Under the pieces are notes generated by a model. It was given only the letters and a program-made list of their open reading frames with translations, did not search any database and was not told where the DNA came from. A stretch of 64,000 nt of DNA. Origin: Bacteroidales bacterium (lineage in GTDB: Bacteria > Bacteroidota > Bacteroidia > Bacteroidales > JAQXIO01). This document shows positions 1 through 9,291 of this stretch, piece after piece (the first letter of the stretch is position 1; every line of letters begins with the position of its first letter). A program made the translations under genes and the position numbers. The stretch covers positions 80,481 through 144,480 of the forward strand of contig JAQXIO010000029.1 in assembly GCA_029007825.1 (NCBI GenBank), read 5' to 3'.

Positions 1-881
1 AGTCGTTGCTGGAGAATCGTGATTTCGCATCGTATGATTTTAAGCTTTGCGGGAAAGAGCGCACTCCGGTAACGGACGATATGCACCGGGAAATGGTTGC
101 AAAGGGTATAAAGCATTGTATGCGTGGCGATGTTTTCCAGATTGTTTTGTCCCGTTGCTTTATGCAGGACTTTGCGGGTGATGATTTTAAGGTTTACCGG
201 GCTTTGCGTTCGATAAATCCATCTCCTTACCTGTTTTATTTCGATTTCGGTTCTTTCCGTATTTTCGGTTCTTCTCCCGAAACGCATTGCCGTATAGAGG
301 GAGGGCGCGGTTATATCGATCCTATTGCCGGTACTGTCCGCCGTACGGGAGACGATGCAAAGGATAAGGAGCTTGCCGATCAGCTGGTTAAAGATCCGAA
401 AGAGAATGCCGAGCATGTTATGCTGGTCGATCTTGCACGTAATGACCTGAGCCGTAATGCTACGGATGTGAAACTCGATTTTTATAAGGAGGTACAGTAT
501 TATTCGCATGTGATTCATCTTGTATCGCGGGTAAGCGGTGCATTGGCCGCCGGCACTAATCCTATCAAAGTCTTTGCCGACACTTTTCCTGCAGGGACTC
601 TTTCGGGAGCGCCTAAAGTGCGTGCTATGCAGTTGATAAGCGAGATCGAACACTATGACCGTGGGGCATACGGCGGATGTATCGGTTATATAGGATTGAA
701 CGGTGACCTGAATCAGGCTATTGCCATCCGTACTTTTGTCAGCAAGGGGAATACTTTATATTACCAGGCGGGCGGCGGTATCGTATCTAAATCGAATGTC
801 GAGATGGAACTGCAGGAGGTAAACAATAAACTGGGAGCTTTGAAGAAGGCTATAGATATGGCCGGTACGCTTAAAAATTAA
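1..881 (+). CDS. trpE: Anthranilate synthase component I, 3' part (truncated by window edge)
   Basis: This is the C-terminal portion (about 290 residues) of the chorismate-binding subunit that makes anthranilate from chorismate using ammonia supplied by TrpG. The reading frame is open to the left edge, so the true start is outside the window. Visible family signatures are RGDVFQIVLSR, a PSPYLFYF segment typical of the chorismate pocket, the catalytic-region IDPIAGTVRR, LVDLARNDLSR, and the FPAGTLSGAPKVRAM stretch followed by GGCIGYIG near the end. It is followed after 6 bases by trpG, and the whole block runs in one direction with short gaps, consistent with one operon. In related Bacteroidales trpB usually precedes trpE, which fits its absence here. 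Confidence 0.97.
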   Translation, partial: SLLENRDFASYDFKLCGKERTPVTDDMHREMVAKGIKHCMRGDVFQIVLSRCFMQDFAGDDFKVYRALRSINPSPYLFYFDFGSFRIFGSSPETHCRIEGGRGYIDPIAGTVRRTGDDAKDKELADQLVKDPKENAEHVMLVDLARNDLSRNATDVKLDFYKEVQYYSHVIHLVSRVSGALAAGTNPIKVFADTFPAGTLSGAPKVRAMQLISEIEHYDRGAYGGCIGYIGLNGDLNQAIAIRTFVSKGNTLYYQAGGGIVSKSNVEMELQEVNNKLGALKKAIDMAGTLKN

Positions 882-887
882 ATTGTC

Positions 888-1463
888 ATGGAAAAGAAAT
901 TATTGATTGTCGATAATTACGACTCGTTTACATACAACCTTTATCATTTGATAAAGCAGTTAGGTTATTCGAATATCGATGTGTACCGGAATGATAAGAT
1001 TTCACTGGAAGAGGTGGATAAGTATGATAAGATCGTTCTTTCTCCGGGACCGGGCATTCCGTCGGAGGCAGGATTGTTGCTTCCTATTATCCGCCGCTAT
1101 GCTTCTACTAAAAGCATGCTCGGCGTTTGCCTGGGACATCAGGCGATCGGGGAAGCGTTCGGTGCTACTTTAGTCAATCTGGAGGAGGTTTATCATGGCG
1201 TCAGTACTCCTATGAAGATTGTTACCCCGGATATCCTTTTTAATGGCTTGCCTGCTTCGCTTGAAGTGGGACGTTATCATTCATGGGTCGTGAGCCCGAT
1301 CCAGTTTCCTTCCGAGCTGCGTATTACCGCTGTCGATGAAGAGGGGGCTATTATGGCATTGAAACATACTGTTTACCGTGTGCATGGTATTCAATTTCAT
1401 CCCGAATCGGTACTTACTCCCCGGGGATCAGAGATTGTCCGGAACTGGTTGAAGGAGGATTAA
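888..1463 (+). CDS. trpG: Anthranilate synthase component II (glutamine amidotransferase)
   Basis: Class I glutamine amidotransferase that hydrolyses glutamine and channels ammonia to TrpE. The protein opens with LLIVDNYDSFTYNL, the family hallmark; the nucleophile elbow is GVCLGHQAIGE near residue 80 (Cys), and the His-x-Glu of the triad lies in GIQFHPES near residue 170. Length (191 residues) is normal for a stand-alone TrpG rather than a PabA/TrpGD fusion. It starts 6 bases after trpE. Its position between trpE and trpD makes a role in tryptophan synthesis more likely than folate synthesis. Confidence 0.97.
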   Translation: MEKKLLIVDNYDSFTYNLYHLIKQLGYSNIDVYRNDKISLEEVDKYDKIVLSPGPGIPSEAGLLLPIIRRYASTKSMLGVCLGHQAIGEAFGATLVNLEEVYHGVSTPMKIVTPDILFNGLPASLEVGRYHSWVVSPIQFPSELRITAVDEEGAIMALKHTVYRVHGIQFHPESVLTPRGSEIVRNWLKED

Positions 1464-1535
1464 CCGTGTAATATCAGGAGAATGGATAAATCTGAAAGAG
1501 AACTATAGTTGTTTGATTTTAAGTAACGGAATATT

Positions 1536-2531
1536 ATGAAACAGGAATTATACAGGTTGTTCGAACATAAATATCTCAGCCGGGAAGAGTCTAAAAGAAT
1601 CTTGCTGAATATGGCTAAGGGGTGTTATAACGATAGTCAGATTGCCGCTTTTATTACGGTTTATCTGATGCGGAGTATTTCAGTCGATGAGTTGGCCGGG
1701 TTCAGAGAGGCTTTGCTCGAGATGCGCCTCCCGATCGATTTGTCGGATTATAATCCAATCGATATTGTGGGTACGGGCGGCGACAATAAAAATACTTTTA
1801 ATATCTCGACGGCAGCTTCTTTTGTCGTTGCCGGTGCCGGATATAAAGTGGTAAAACATGGAAATTACGGTGCAACTTCGGTCAGCGGGGCTTCCAATGT
1901 GATGGAGGAACACGGAGTTAAATTTACCAATGAGGAAGGGGCGCTCCGGAAATCGCTGGAGAAATGTAATATTGCCTATTTGCATGCGCCGTTGTTTAAT
2001 CCTGCCCTGAAGAATGTCGCTCCGGTACGGAAGGATTTAGGTGTACGTACATTTTTCAATATGCTGGGGCCTTTAGTAAATCCGATTGTTCCCCGGCGTC
2101 AATTATTGGGGGTTTATAATCTGAAACTGGCGCGTCTTTATTATTATATGTACCAGCAGACGGATTCTGATTTTTCGGTAGTACATAGTCTGGACGGATA
2201 CGATGAAATTTCCCTTACGCATGAGTTTAAAGTGATCAACCGGCGGGGGGAGATTCTTTATTCGCCGGAAGAGCTCGGTTTTTCGCGTTGTCAGGAGACT
2301 GATCTGGACGGCGGAACGACCGTTAAGGAAGCCGCGGATATTTTTGACAGGGTCATGCAAAACCGGGCTACGGAAGCACAGAAAAACTGCGTCGTCGTGA
2401 ATGCTGCATTTGCAATCCAAACAATCGAACCATCTTTATCTATCGGGGAATGTATTGCCATTGCACGTGATTCCATCGAGAGCAGGAGGGCTGAGAATAC
2501 GTTAAAACATTTTGTTGAATTAAATTCTTAA
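1536..2531 (+). CDS. trpD: Anthranilate phosphoribosyltransferase
   Basis: Transfers the phosphoribosyl group of PRPP to anthranilate, the second committed step of tryptophan synthesis. Visible motifs are DIVGTGGDNKNTFNIST (phosphate/PRPP loop near residue 78), VKHGNYGATSVSGASN, and the FLGPLVNP-type segment seen here as FFNMLGPLVNP. The 331-residue length is normal. The N-terminal helical domain begins directly with the usual short MKQ start. A 72-base gap separates it from trpG, the longest within the operon, without an evident terminator. It is followed after 12 bases by trpC. Confidence 0.96.
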   Translation: MKQELYRLFEHKYLSREESKRILLNMAKGCYNDSQIAAFITVYLMRSISVDELAGFREALLEMRLPIDLSDYNPIDIVGTGGDNKNTFNISTAASFVVAGAGYKVVKHGNYGATSVSGASNVMEEHGVKFTNEEGALRKSLEKCNIAYLHAPLFNPALKNVAPVRKDLGVRTFFNMLGPLVNPIVPRRQLLGVYNLKLARLYYYMYQQTDSDFSVVHSLDGYDEISLTHEFKVINRRGEILYSPEELGFSRCQETDLDGGTTVKEAADIFDRVMQNRATEAQKNCVVVNAAFAIQTIEPSLSIGECIAIARDSIESRRAENTLKHFVELNS

Positions 2532-2543
2532 ATCCGTAATCGT

Positions 2544-3320
2544 ATGTCAATTCTTGAAAAAATAGTTCTTCAGAAAAGATTGGAAGTCGATCGCCAGAAA
2601 GAGGCTGTGGGTTTGAAGGAGCTGCTTGCATTGGAACAAATGAAGAGAACAACCGTATCGTTCAGGCAGGCATTGTCAAATTCTCATTCCGGAATTATTG
2701 CCGAGTTCAAACGGAAATCGCCTTCAAAAGGATGGATTTATCCCGGTGCATCTCCGGAGGATGTGGTTACCGCTTACGAACAATCGGGAGCGACGGCTGT
2801 TTCGGTTCTTACCGATCCGGAGTTTTTCGGTGGAATGCTGAGTGATCTGAGCAAAGTGCGGCCTTTGGTTTCTCTTCCGTTGCTGCGTAAAGATTTTATT
2901 ATAGATTCTTACCAGATTTACCAATCGAAGGTTATGGGTGCCGATTTTGTCTTATTGATAGCGGCGGCACTGAGTCCTGCTACTGTGAAAGCATTTGCTG
3001 CATTAGCGAAAGAGTTAGGGTTGGAAGTCCTTTTGGAAATCCATACCGAGCAGGAACTCGAATGCATCTGTGACGATGTGGATGTGGTGGGTATTAATAA
3101 CCGGAATCTGAAAACGTTTGTGACCGATGTGCAAACATCGTTCGACTTGGGTTCACGGATTCCACGGAGATTTATGAAAATATCGGAAAGCGGTCTTTCC
3201 GATCCGATTGTGGTGAAAGAGTTGAGAAGTGCCGGTTTTAGCGGTTTTCTGATGGGTGAGAATTTTATGAAGGAAAAGGAACCCGGTGCTGCACTGAATA
3301 ATTTTATCCGGCAATTATAG
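2544..3320 (+). CDS. trpC: Indole-3-glycerol phosphate synthase
   Basis: Closes the indole ring by decarboxylating carboxyphenylamino-deoxyribulose phosphate to indole-3-glycerol phosphate. It is a beta/alpha barrel; visible catalytic segments are IIAEFKRKSPSKGWI (first Lys pair), LLRKDFIIDSYQIYQ (Lys), VVGINNRNLKTF and the phosphate-binding KISESGLSDP and FLMGENFM at the end. At 258 residues it is a monofunctional TrpC, with TrpF encoded separately directly after it (2-base gap). Tight packing supports cotranscription and perhaps translational coupling. Confidence 0.96.
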   Translation: MSILEKIVLQKRLEVDRQKEAVGLKELLALEQMKRTTVSFRQALSNSHSGIIAEFKRKSPSKGWIYPGASPEDVVTAYEQSGATAVSVLTDPEFFGGMLSDLSKVRPLVSLPLLRKDFIIDSYQIYQSKVMGADFVLLIAAALSPATVKAFAALAKELGLEVLLEIHTEQELECICDDVDVVGINNRNLKTFVTDVQTSFDLGSRIPRRFMKISESGLSDPIVVKELRSAGFSGFLMGENFMKEKEPGAALNNFIRQL

Positions 3321-3322
3321 CT

Positions 3323-3964
3323 ATGAAAGTAAAGGTGTGCGGGCTTAGGGAACCGGAAAATATTGCAGCTTTGGCTCAATTGCCTCTGGATTGGATGGGT
3401 TTTATTTTTTATGAAGCATCTCCCCGCTATGCCGGCGGATTGCTTCCTGCTGCTCTGCGTGTGGTTCCGTCCCGGATAAAGCGGGTGGGTGTTTTTGTGG
3501 ACAGTCCTTTCGGTGAAATCCTGCAGATTTCCGGGGCTTACGGATTGGATACAGTTCAACTGCACGGAAAAGAGACGCCCGGAATGTGCCGACAATTACA
3601 ATCCGAAGGTTTGGAGGTTATCAAAGCCTTTTCTATTGCAAGTAGAGAAGATACGGGGATTGTAGAGTTGTATGGGAAGTGTTGTGATTATTATCTTTTC
3701 GATACCAAGACACTCTTGTTCGGAGGTTCGGGGAAATCTTTCGACTGGAGTGTTTTAGAAACTTATAACGGAGATATCCCTTTTTTACTAAGCGGGGGAA
3801 TCGGCGAAGAGGATGCGGAGAAAGTGGCGTCATTCATGCACAGTATGATGGCAGGGATAGATTTGAACAGCCGCTTTGAACTTATGCCGGGTATAAAAGA
3901 TGTAGAAAAAATAAAAAGGTTTGTCAGTAATAAAGCGATTCAAAAAAATGATAAAGATGAATAG
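3323..3964 (+). CDS. trpF: Phosphoribosylanthranilate isomerase
   Basis: Catalyses the Amadori rearrangement of N-(5'-phosphoribosyl)anthranilate. The protein begins [14 protein letters not shown], containing the conserved catalytic Cys in the VCG motif, then [19 protein letters not shown] and QLHGKE, and has [10 protein letters not shown] and GIDLNSRFE in the C-terminal half. The last feature is the family's usual IDVNSGVE motif in a slightly altered form. Length is 213 residues. The 3' end overlaps the start of trpA, so the two genes are likely translationally coupled. Confidence 0.95.
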   Translation: MKVKVCGLREPENIAALAQLPLDWMGFIFYEASPRYAGGLLPAALRVVPSRIKRVGVFVDSPFGEILQISGAYGLDTVQLHGKETPGMCRQLQSEGLEVIKAFSIASREDTGIVELYGKCCDYYLFDTKTLLFGGSGKSFDWSVLETYNGDIPFLLSGGIGEEDAEKVASFMHSMMAGIDLNSRFELMPGIKDVEKIKRFVSNKAIQKNDKDE

Positions 3965-4730
3965 AATTAATCAGTTGTTTCAGCAAAAAAAGAGAAATAT
4001 ACTTTCGGTCTATTTTACAGCAGGTTATCCTCATTTAAACGATACGCTGCCGGTATTGCGGGCTTTGCAGGAGCGGGGTATCGATATGGTTGAAATAGGA
4101 ATCCCGTTTTCCGATCCGATGGCGGATGGGCCTGTTATTCAGGCAAGCAGTACGGTTGCCTTAAGAAACGGAATGACACTTAAAGTGCTGTTCGATCAAT
4201 TAAAGGATGTGCGTAAATCGGTTTCTATTCCTCTTATCCTGATGGGGTATCTGAATCCGGTTATGCAATTCGGATTCGAATCTTTTTGCCGGGCATGTGC
4301 GGAGACTGGAATCGACGGCGTTATTCTGCCGGATCTTCCTTTCAAAGATTATATGGAAAATTATAAAGCGACAGCAGACCGCTATAATATCCGGATCATT
4401 ATGTTGATTACGCCCGAAACCTCAGAAGAACGGGTACGGTTGATCGATGAACATACGGATGGTTTTATTTATATGGTTTCTTCGGCTTCCACGACTGGAG
4501 CTCAGCAGTCGTTCGGCGAGAATAAGCAGGCTTATTTCAGACGTATCAATGCGATGGATCTTCGAAATCCACGTATGATCGGTTTCGGTATTTCCAACAG
4601 GGCTACGCTTGAAGCTGCCCAGGAAAATGCGGCCGGTGCCATAATCGGAAGTAAGTTCGTCACTTTGTTAGGCGAGATATCGCCGGCAGAAAAAGCTGTG
4701 GAAGCATTGATGGAGGCATTGAGGAAGTAA
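3948..4730 (+). CDS. trpA: Tryptophan synthase alpha chain
   Basis: Cleaves indole-3-glycerol phosphate to indole and glyceraldehyde 3-phosphate; indole is channelled to TrpB. Motifs: [17 protein letters not shown] opening, [20 protein letters not shown] (catalytic Glu and the flexible loop), GVILPDLPF (catalytic Asp), [12 protein letters not shown] and GFGISN. The frame is open upstream inside trpF, but homologues start near MNRINQLFQ, so either the ATG at 3948 or the one at 3957 is likely; both overlap the trpF end by a few codons. It is the last gene of the operon and is followed by an intrinsic terminator. The partner trpB is not in the window. Confidence 0.95.
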   Translation: MIKMNRINQLFQQKKRNILSVYFTAGYPHLNDTLPVLRALQERGIDMVEIGIPFSDPMADGPVIQASSTVALRNGMTLKVLFDQLKDVRKSVSIPLILMGYLNPVMQFGFESFCRACAETGIDGVILPDLPFKDYMENYKATADRYNIRIIMLITPETSEERVRLIDEHTDGFIYMVSSASTTGAQQSFGENKQAYFRRINAMDLRNPRMIGFGISNRATLEAAQENAAGAIIGSKFVTLLGEISPAEKAVEALMEALRK

Positions 4731-4743
4731 ATAATAGACAGAG

Positions 4744-4777
4744 AAAGGATTGCTGTATTGTGAAGGCAATCCTTTTT
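4744..4777 (+). terminator. Intrinsic terminator of the trp operon
   Basis: AAAGGATTGC pairs with GCAATCCTTT across a 12-base loop and is followed by a run of T. It lies 14 bases after the trpA stop codon and fits a Rho-independent terminator on the plus strand. Confidence 0.85.
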
Positions 4778-4928
4778 ATATGAAGAAAAATCTTGTATAT
4801 TTTGTTTCTTATTGAACCGGATGTTATTATGTTATGAAGATTGAGAAGATACGAAAAGCTTTATTACTATAATTTTGTTCCGATGATTCAATGAAATGAG
4901 GCTTTTAATAATATAGTTTCTGCTTGAG

Positions 4929-5240
4929 TTATATCTTCTTTTTTTTATTCGGATTGGGAGGAAACCATCCTTTTTTTACACGTTCTTCCTGTTCGAAAAT
5001 TTCTTTGATCGTCCAGAAGGATGAGAATGCGAATACACCGCAAATGGCCGATATCAGGACATTCTCGGTGATGATGGAAGCTGCAACACCTATGATTCCC
5101 AGTAATAAAAAAATCCACCAGCATTTTGTCCCCCAATAATATTCGGCTTTTACAACGATGGGATGAAAGAGCCCGATAATCAGAAATGTTGCAATGCCGA
5201 TTGTCAGTCCCAGAAGGTGATAGTTTTCGAGAAATTCCAT
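4929..5240 (-). CDS. DUF4491 family small membrane protein
   Basis: A 103-residue protein with about three hydrophobic segments (residues about 8-28, 40-60 and 62-82) and a basic C-terminal tail rich in Lys. The segments LIIGLFHPIVVKAEYYWGT, ITENVLISAICGVFAFS and SFWTIKEIFEQEERVKKGW are characteristic of DUF4491, a Bacteroidota and Firmicutes inner-membrane family without known function. It stands alone between the trp operon and msrBA, convergent with trpA. Confidence 0.8.
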   Translation of the reverse strand: MEFLENYHLLGLTIGIATFLIIGLFHPIVVKAEYYWGTKCWWIFLLLGIIGVAASIITENVLISAICGVFAFSSFWTIKEIFEQEERVKKGWFPPNPNKKKKI

Positions 5241-5341
5241 ATGTGTGAAAGTAGCTTACTTGCCTTGTCGCAAACGAATTTGTCCGAGGGTTAAAGGTTT
5301 TGTTGTTTATACAAATATAATGATTTATTCTGTATTAAGGA

Positions 5342-6265
5342 TTAAAAGCGTTTTGTATATGAATGGCAATAGGGTAGTGTACCTTTGCGCTCATAATAGT
5401 TCTGGTGGTATTTTTCAGCCGGCCAGAAAGTGCCGGCAGGCGTTACTTTAGTAACTACTTTATATCCTTTCTCTTTCAATGTTTTAATGAGCTTTTCTGC
5501 AATCTCTTTCTGTTGAGGGGTAGTGTAGAAAATCTCCGAACGGTACTGGTCTCCGATATCGGGGCCTTGCCTGTTCAATTGAGTAGGATCGTGAATCTCA
5601 AAAAAGAGTTTCGCCAGTTTTTCGTAATTCGTTTTAAGCGGGTCGAAGATGACTTTTACAGCCTCAGCATGTCCTGTTTTATGAGAGCAGACCTCTTCGT
5701 ATGTCGGGTTCTTTGTTTTCCCTCCGATGTATCCTGATTCGACGCTTAGTACGCCCGGTTGTTTTTTTAATTGATATTCTACACCCCAGAAACAACCTCC
5801 TGCAAAAATAGCCGTTTCCGTTTTTTCATTTTGAATCTGGACGCTGTTGTCGGGAATGAACTTCATGGAGATAGAGTTTACGCAGTGACGTGTATTTTTA
5901 GGGGTGAAGCCTTCACCTTTAAATATGTGTCCGAGATGTCCCCCGCATTTGGCACAAACGATTTCGGTACGTCTCCCGTCGGCATCGGGAAGTTGTTTTA
6001 CGGCTCCGTCGATTGCGTTGTCAAAGCTGGGCCATCCACAGAAGGAGTCGAATTTGTCGGAAGAGTTGTAAAGGGGAGCCCCGCATTGTTTACATACATA
6101 AGTTCCTTTCTGGTGAAAATTATAATATTCGCCTGTAAAAGGACGTTCGGTCCCTTTGTCTATGATTACATGCTTTTCTTCCGGCGTTAATTCGTTTTTC
6201 ATAATCTGGCCCGTTAAAGATGCTGTCGAAAGCAGCATTAGATAAAAAATAAAAAACCTGTTCAT
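5342..6265 (-). CDS. msrAB: Secreted bifunctional methionine sulfoxide reductase MsrB-MsrA
   Basis: Reduces both epimers of protein methionine sulfoxide. Order of domains is MsrB first (KNELTPEEKHVIIDKGTERP through RHCVNSISMKF, with two CxxC zinc pairs CKQCG and CAKCG and the catalytic Cys in RHCVNS) and then MsrA (AIFAGGCFWGVE, containing the resolving/catalytic GCFW motif, through TPAGTFWPAEKYHQNYYE). The frame is open further upstream, but the start at MNRFFIFYLMLLSTASLTG is preferred because it gives a clean signal peptide, so the enzyme probably acts in the periplasm. The gene is monocistronic; a TACATTTG promoter-like box lies at 6331-6338. Confidence 0.93.
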   Translation of the reverse strand: MNRFFIFYLMLLSTASLTGQIMKNELTPEEKHVIIDKGTERPFTGEYYNFHQKGTYVCKQCGAPLYNSSDKFDSFCGWPSFDNAIDGAVKQLPDADGRRTEIVCAKCGGHLGHIFKGEGFTPKNTRHCVNSISMKFIPDNSVQIQNEKTETAIFAGGCFWGVEYQLKKQPGVLSVESGYIGGKTKNPTYEEVCSHKTGHAEAVKVIFDPLKTNYEKLAKLFFEIHDPTQLNRQGPDIGDQYRSEIFYTTPQQKEIAEKLIKTLKEKGYKVVTKVTPAGTFWPAEKYHQNYYERKGTLPYCHSYTKRF

Positions 6266-6563
6266 ACAGAATCCTTTCTCAAATTTAACAAAGTAGTTAT
6301 CTGCTTGGTTCATAATTCGATTTAATTTATCAAATGTAGATTGTTTTCTGATGAAAAGAAAGAAATTCGTGTTATAATTTTGAAAAAATATTTCATTTTT
6401 GGGATATATGTATTCTTGGAGTTATTTTATATAATTATTTGAATATCAAACATATTATCTTCTTGTTGATTTATATCAACTTATACTTTATGTCACATGT
6501 TTGGGCTAAAATATGGAAATAACTTATAGGAAAGGCTATTTTATCGATTATTACTACCGGATT
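6266..6563. other. AT-rich intergenic region without gene
   Basis: About 300 bases between the msrAB start and the TolB-like gene end. Apart from the -7 box near 6331 it holds no open frame with coding character and no strong hairpin. Confidence 0.5.
6331..6338 (-). promoter_or_regulatory. Bacteroides-type -7 box upstream of msrAB
   Basis: On the minus strand the sequence reads TACATTTG, a match to the Bacteroides consensus TAnnTTTG, about 66 bases upstream of the chosen start. The -33 element is not clear, so this is a motif match only. Confidence 0.4.
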
Positions 6564-7487
6564 TTATTTTTCCCACCGGTAACTTACGAATGCGAATTTT
6601 TTACTGCAGGGAGACCATGAGTTCACATTCAGAGAACCCTGACCTCCGAAGAGAGTGGTCAGGATTTTGGTTTCTCCTCCTTTTGCAGACATGATGCGCA
6701 GCTCGACATTTTTGTCGGCAGGATGGTCGCCGGGGGCAACGTCATTTTTTTTGTAGGCAATGAAAACGATTGATTCCCCGTCGGGAGAGACATGTGGAAA
6801 CCAGGAGTTCCGGCTATTATCGAATGTCATTTGTGTCTGTTCCGTACCGTCGTTTTTCATTCTCCATATTTGCATGAGTCCGGAACGAACGGAATTGAAC
6901 CATATGTAATTGCCACAGGGGGCGTATTCTGGGCCGTCGTCCAATCCTTCAGTTTCGGTCAGACGTATCTCTTCTCCTCCTGTTGCCGGTATTACATAAA
7001 TATCGTAGTTGCCATTGCGTTCGGCACAATATGCAAGCCATTTTTTATCGGGAGACCATCCGTGCAGGTAACTGGGACCTAACGGAGTGATAAGACGAGG
7101 AGTTCCGCCTTCCATAGGCAATGTATATATACGGGAACGTCCGTCTTCTTTTGTTCCGTGGCTGATTGCAATATTTCGTCCGTCGCAGGAGAGAACGTGA
7201 TCGTTGTTGCAGTTCGTTGCAAATCCGGTATTTATTTCTTCCTGTTGCGAGGGGTTGTCTATTGCTATTTTGTACAGTTTTCCAGCACAATTGTATATGA
7301 GGTATTTTCCGTCGACTGTCCAGTTCGGCGCCTCTATGCGATAAGGAAATTCTTTGACAACGGAGCGTTCTCCGGTCGCGACATCGAATATTTCCAGTAT
7401 ACTGGTTATTTTTTTATCGGATTGTGCAGACATATAGGTAAAGGTCGGAAGTATAAATAACATGAAAACGATATGCAACTTTTTCAT
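6564..7487 (-). CDS. TolB-like WD40/PD40 beta-propeller protein
   Basis: A 307-residue secreted protein with a signal peptide (MKKLHIVFMLFILPTFTYMSAQ). It consists of repeated blades with the pattern W(S/T)-x-DG/DK-(K)-W/Y-L, for example APNWTVDGKYLIYNC, LHGWSPDKKWLAYCAE and WFPHVSPDGESIVFIAY, followed by residues such as NYDIYVIPATGGEEIRLT. This is the PD40/TolB-propeller pattern. The family is often a scaffold or binding module; no enzyme domain is attached here, so the function is unknown. Two TATATTTG boxes lie just upstream. Confidence 0.8.
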   Translation of the reverse strand: MKKLHIVFMLFILPTFTYMSAQSDKKITSILEIFDVATGERSVVKEFPYRIEAPNWTVDGKYLIYNCAGKLYKIAIDNPSQQEEINTGFATNCNNDHVLSCDGRNIAISHGTKEDGRSRIYTLPMEGGTPRLITPLGPSYLHGWSPDKKWLAYCAERNGNYDIYVIPATGGEEIRLTETEGLDDGPEYAPCGNYIWFNSVRSGLMQIWRMKNDGTEQTQMTFDNSRNSWFPHVSPDGESIVFIAYKKNDVAPGDHPADKNVELRIMSAKGGETKILTTLFGGQGSLNVNSWSPCSKKFAFVSYRWEK

Positions 7488-7515
7488 AGCCGGGATGTTT
7501 GGTATTAGCCGATTA

Positions 7516-7553
7516 CAAATATAGCAATCGTTTTCAGATCTTGCGCAAATATA
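7516..7553 (-). promoter_or_regulatory. Two Bacteroides-type -7 boxes upstream of the TolB-like gene
   Basis: CAAATATA occurs at 7516-7523 and again at 7546-7553, giving TATATTTG on the minus strand 29 and 59 bases before the start codon. Both match TAnnTTTG; which one is used is not visible. Confidence 0.4.
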
Positions 7554-7698
7554 TTTTATTTTGCCGGGAGCCGGTAATCCAGAAATATAATTTTCCCGAT
7601 TTTATAAATGTTGACGATTTTTTCCTGATTTCAGGGAATAGGTATTTTCTTTGCAATATTATACGGTTGGATCCGTATCTATTACAACAGTTTATTTT

Positions 7699-8460
7699 AT
7701 GAGATTCTTATTCTTTTTTTCGGCGCTCTTTACGGTTTGTACGCTCGGAGCACAAAATGCTGCATCGGCAGACTGGATTATGGAGGGATATTCAACGGCC
7801 CAGGGGGTGAAGTGGCTTTCTTATCATCAGGATGGCAATAAAGCGACGATTCAGATTCTGGATGCGGATTTAAATCAGCGAAGCTCTTTTAATGTCGATC
7901 TTCCCGATGGCTTGTCTCTCCGGTATTGCTATTTTTTATACGATACTTATCTCAATAGCGACCGTCTGTTTGAGCTCGGAGTGTCACTGATTTCCGAAAC
8001 GGGAAAAAATAAAGTGATTTTGTATAATGAGGCGGGTTTAGTATTGGATGAGCTGGAGGATGCTTTGTCTGTGAACCTGTGGCCTGTGACAGGTCTTGTG
8101 AATTCTCCAGAGTTACAAAAGAAAGATATTAAATTGCAGGTAACGGAGTTTTCCAAAGGTCTTCCTATCCATAAATTTTATGCTCTTCCATTATCGACGG
8201 TTTCCCCATCTATTTCAGTAAAGAACGGGGAGATCGAAACATTACACCGGGACGAATCGGGTAAGGTTACGTTGTTGCTGCCTTTGCAGATGCCTATGGG
8301 TGAATGTACTTTGTCTATTCTGGATCAGAACGGAAAAGTGCTGGATAGCTATCCGGTGAAAAGAGGGAAACGCTCTTTTCAGGTCGATGCAACTGCTTTC
8401 GGCCCTGATATTTATTATTATGATGTGGCCGGAATAAGGACCGGTTTTGTTGTACAATAG
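7699..8460 (+). CDS. Secreted protein with possible C-terminal secretion tail
   Basis: About 253 residues starting at MRFLFFFSALFTVCTLGAQN, which is a clear signal peptide; the frame is open further upstream but this start is preferred for that reason. No enzymatic motif was recognised. The last 70 residues (from about LSILDQNGKVLDSYPV to DIYYYDVAGIRTGFVVQ) resemble the short beta-sandwich sorting tail of type IX secretion substrates, with the usual G-x-Y-x-V-like strand followed by a terminal strand. This similarity is by eye and weak. The stop overlaps the following gene's upstream frame, so the two may be cotranscribed. Confidence 0.6.
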   Translation: MRFLFFFSALFTVCTLGAQNAASADWIMEGYSTAQGVKWLSYHQDGNKATIQILDADLNQRSSFNVDLPDGLSLRYCYFLYDTYLNSDRLFELGVSLISETGKNKVILYNEAGLVLDELEDALSVNLWPVTGLVNSPELQKKDIKLQVTEFSKGLPIHKFYALPLSTVSPSISVKNGEIETLHRDESGKVTLLLPLQMPMGECTLSILDQNGKVLDSYPVKRGKRSFQVDATAFGPDIYYYDVAGIRTGFVVQ

Positions 8461-8485
8461 TAATTTTAAAACAGGAGTATTAAAG

Positions 8486-9217
8486 GTGTCTTTTTCGTGG
8501 AATCCGTGGCATGGCTGCCAGAAGTTAAGTGAAGGTTGCCGGTATTGCTATGTGTACCGTATCGATGAAAAATACGGGAAGGACAGTTCTGTCGTAAACA
8601 GATCGGCGAGTTTTAATTTGCCGGTGAAAAGGAAGAGGGACGGCAGCTATAAGATTCCTTCGGGAGAGATGGTTTATACTTGTTTTACGTCCGATTTTTT
8701 TGTGGACGGAGCCGATGAATGGCGCATCGAGGCGTGGAAAATGATACGGGAACGTAATGATTTAGAGTTCTTTTTCATAACGAAACGGATCGACCGGTTT
8801 TATATAGGATTACCCGATGACTGGGGAAGCGGTTACGATCATGTAACGATCGGTTGTACGGTGGAAAATCAGGACAGGGCCGATTACCGCCTGCCGATTT
8901 TCCGGAATATACCGTTACGACACAAGGTGATTATTTGTGCACCTCTTCTGGAGGCTCTACATCTTGAAAATTATTTAGACGATACTTTCGACGAGGTTGC
9001 CGTAGGGGGTGAATCGGGCAAGGAGGCACGGGTCTGCAATTACGAATGGGTGCTAGACATCCGGCGGCAATGTATGGAGCGGAATATTCCGTTCTGGTTT
9101 CATCAGACCGGAGCAAAGCTGTTTAAGGATGGACGGTTGTACCGGATAAAAAGGCAATTCCAGCATAGTCAGGCACGTAAGGCGAATATCAATTATATGA
9201 TAAAGCGGCCTATTTGA
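8486..9217 (+). CDS. Phage Gp37/Gp68-like (DUF5131) Cys-motif protein
   Basis: A roughly 243-residue protein with the family opening SFSWNPWHGCQKLSEGC followed by RYCYVYR, later EMVYTCFTSDFFVDGADEWR, FFFITKRIDR, VTIGCTVENQ and VAVGGESG. The clustered cysteines recall radical SAM proteins, and the family sits in that superfamily, but the spacing is not the canonical CxxxCxxC. A GTG at 8486 with a GGAG 8 bases upstream is the preferred start; an ATG at 8447, overlapping the preceding gene, is the alternative. Chromosomal copies are common in Bacteroidota; the role is unknown. Confidence 0.75.
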   Translation: MSFSWNPWHGCQKLSEGCRYCYVYRIDEKYGKDSSVVNRSASFNLPVKRKRDGSYKIPSGEMVYTCFTSDFFVDGADEWRIEAWKMIRERNDLEFFFITKRIDRFYIGLPDDWGSGYDHVTIGCTVENQDRADYRLPIFRNIPLRHKVIICAPLLEALHLENYLDDTFDEVAVGGESGKEARVCNYEWVLDIRRQCMERNIPFWFHQTGAKLFKDGRLYRIKRQFQHSQARKANINYMIKRPI

Positions 9218-9291
9218 TTTGTAATGGAATGTTATGTATCGGAAGCAGACCGAGCTGTTTCAGTAATTAAAGAATTTATTTAACCAGTTAT

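Noticed and set aside
1680..2652. Minus-strand frames inside trpD and trpC
   Set aside because: They are antisense to well-recognised genes and have no family features of their own.
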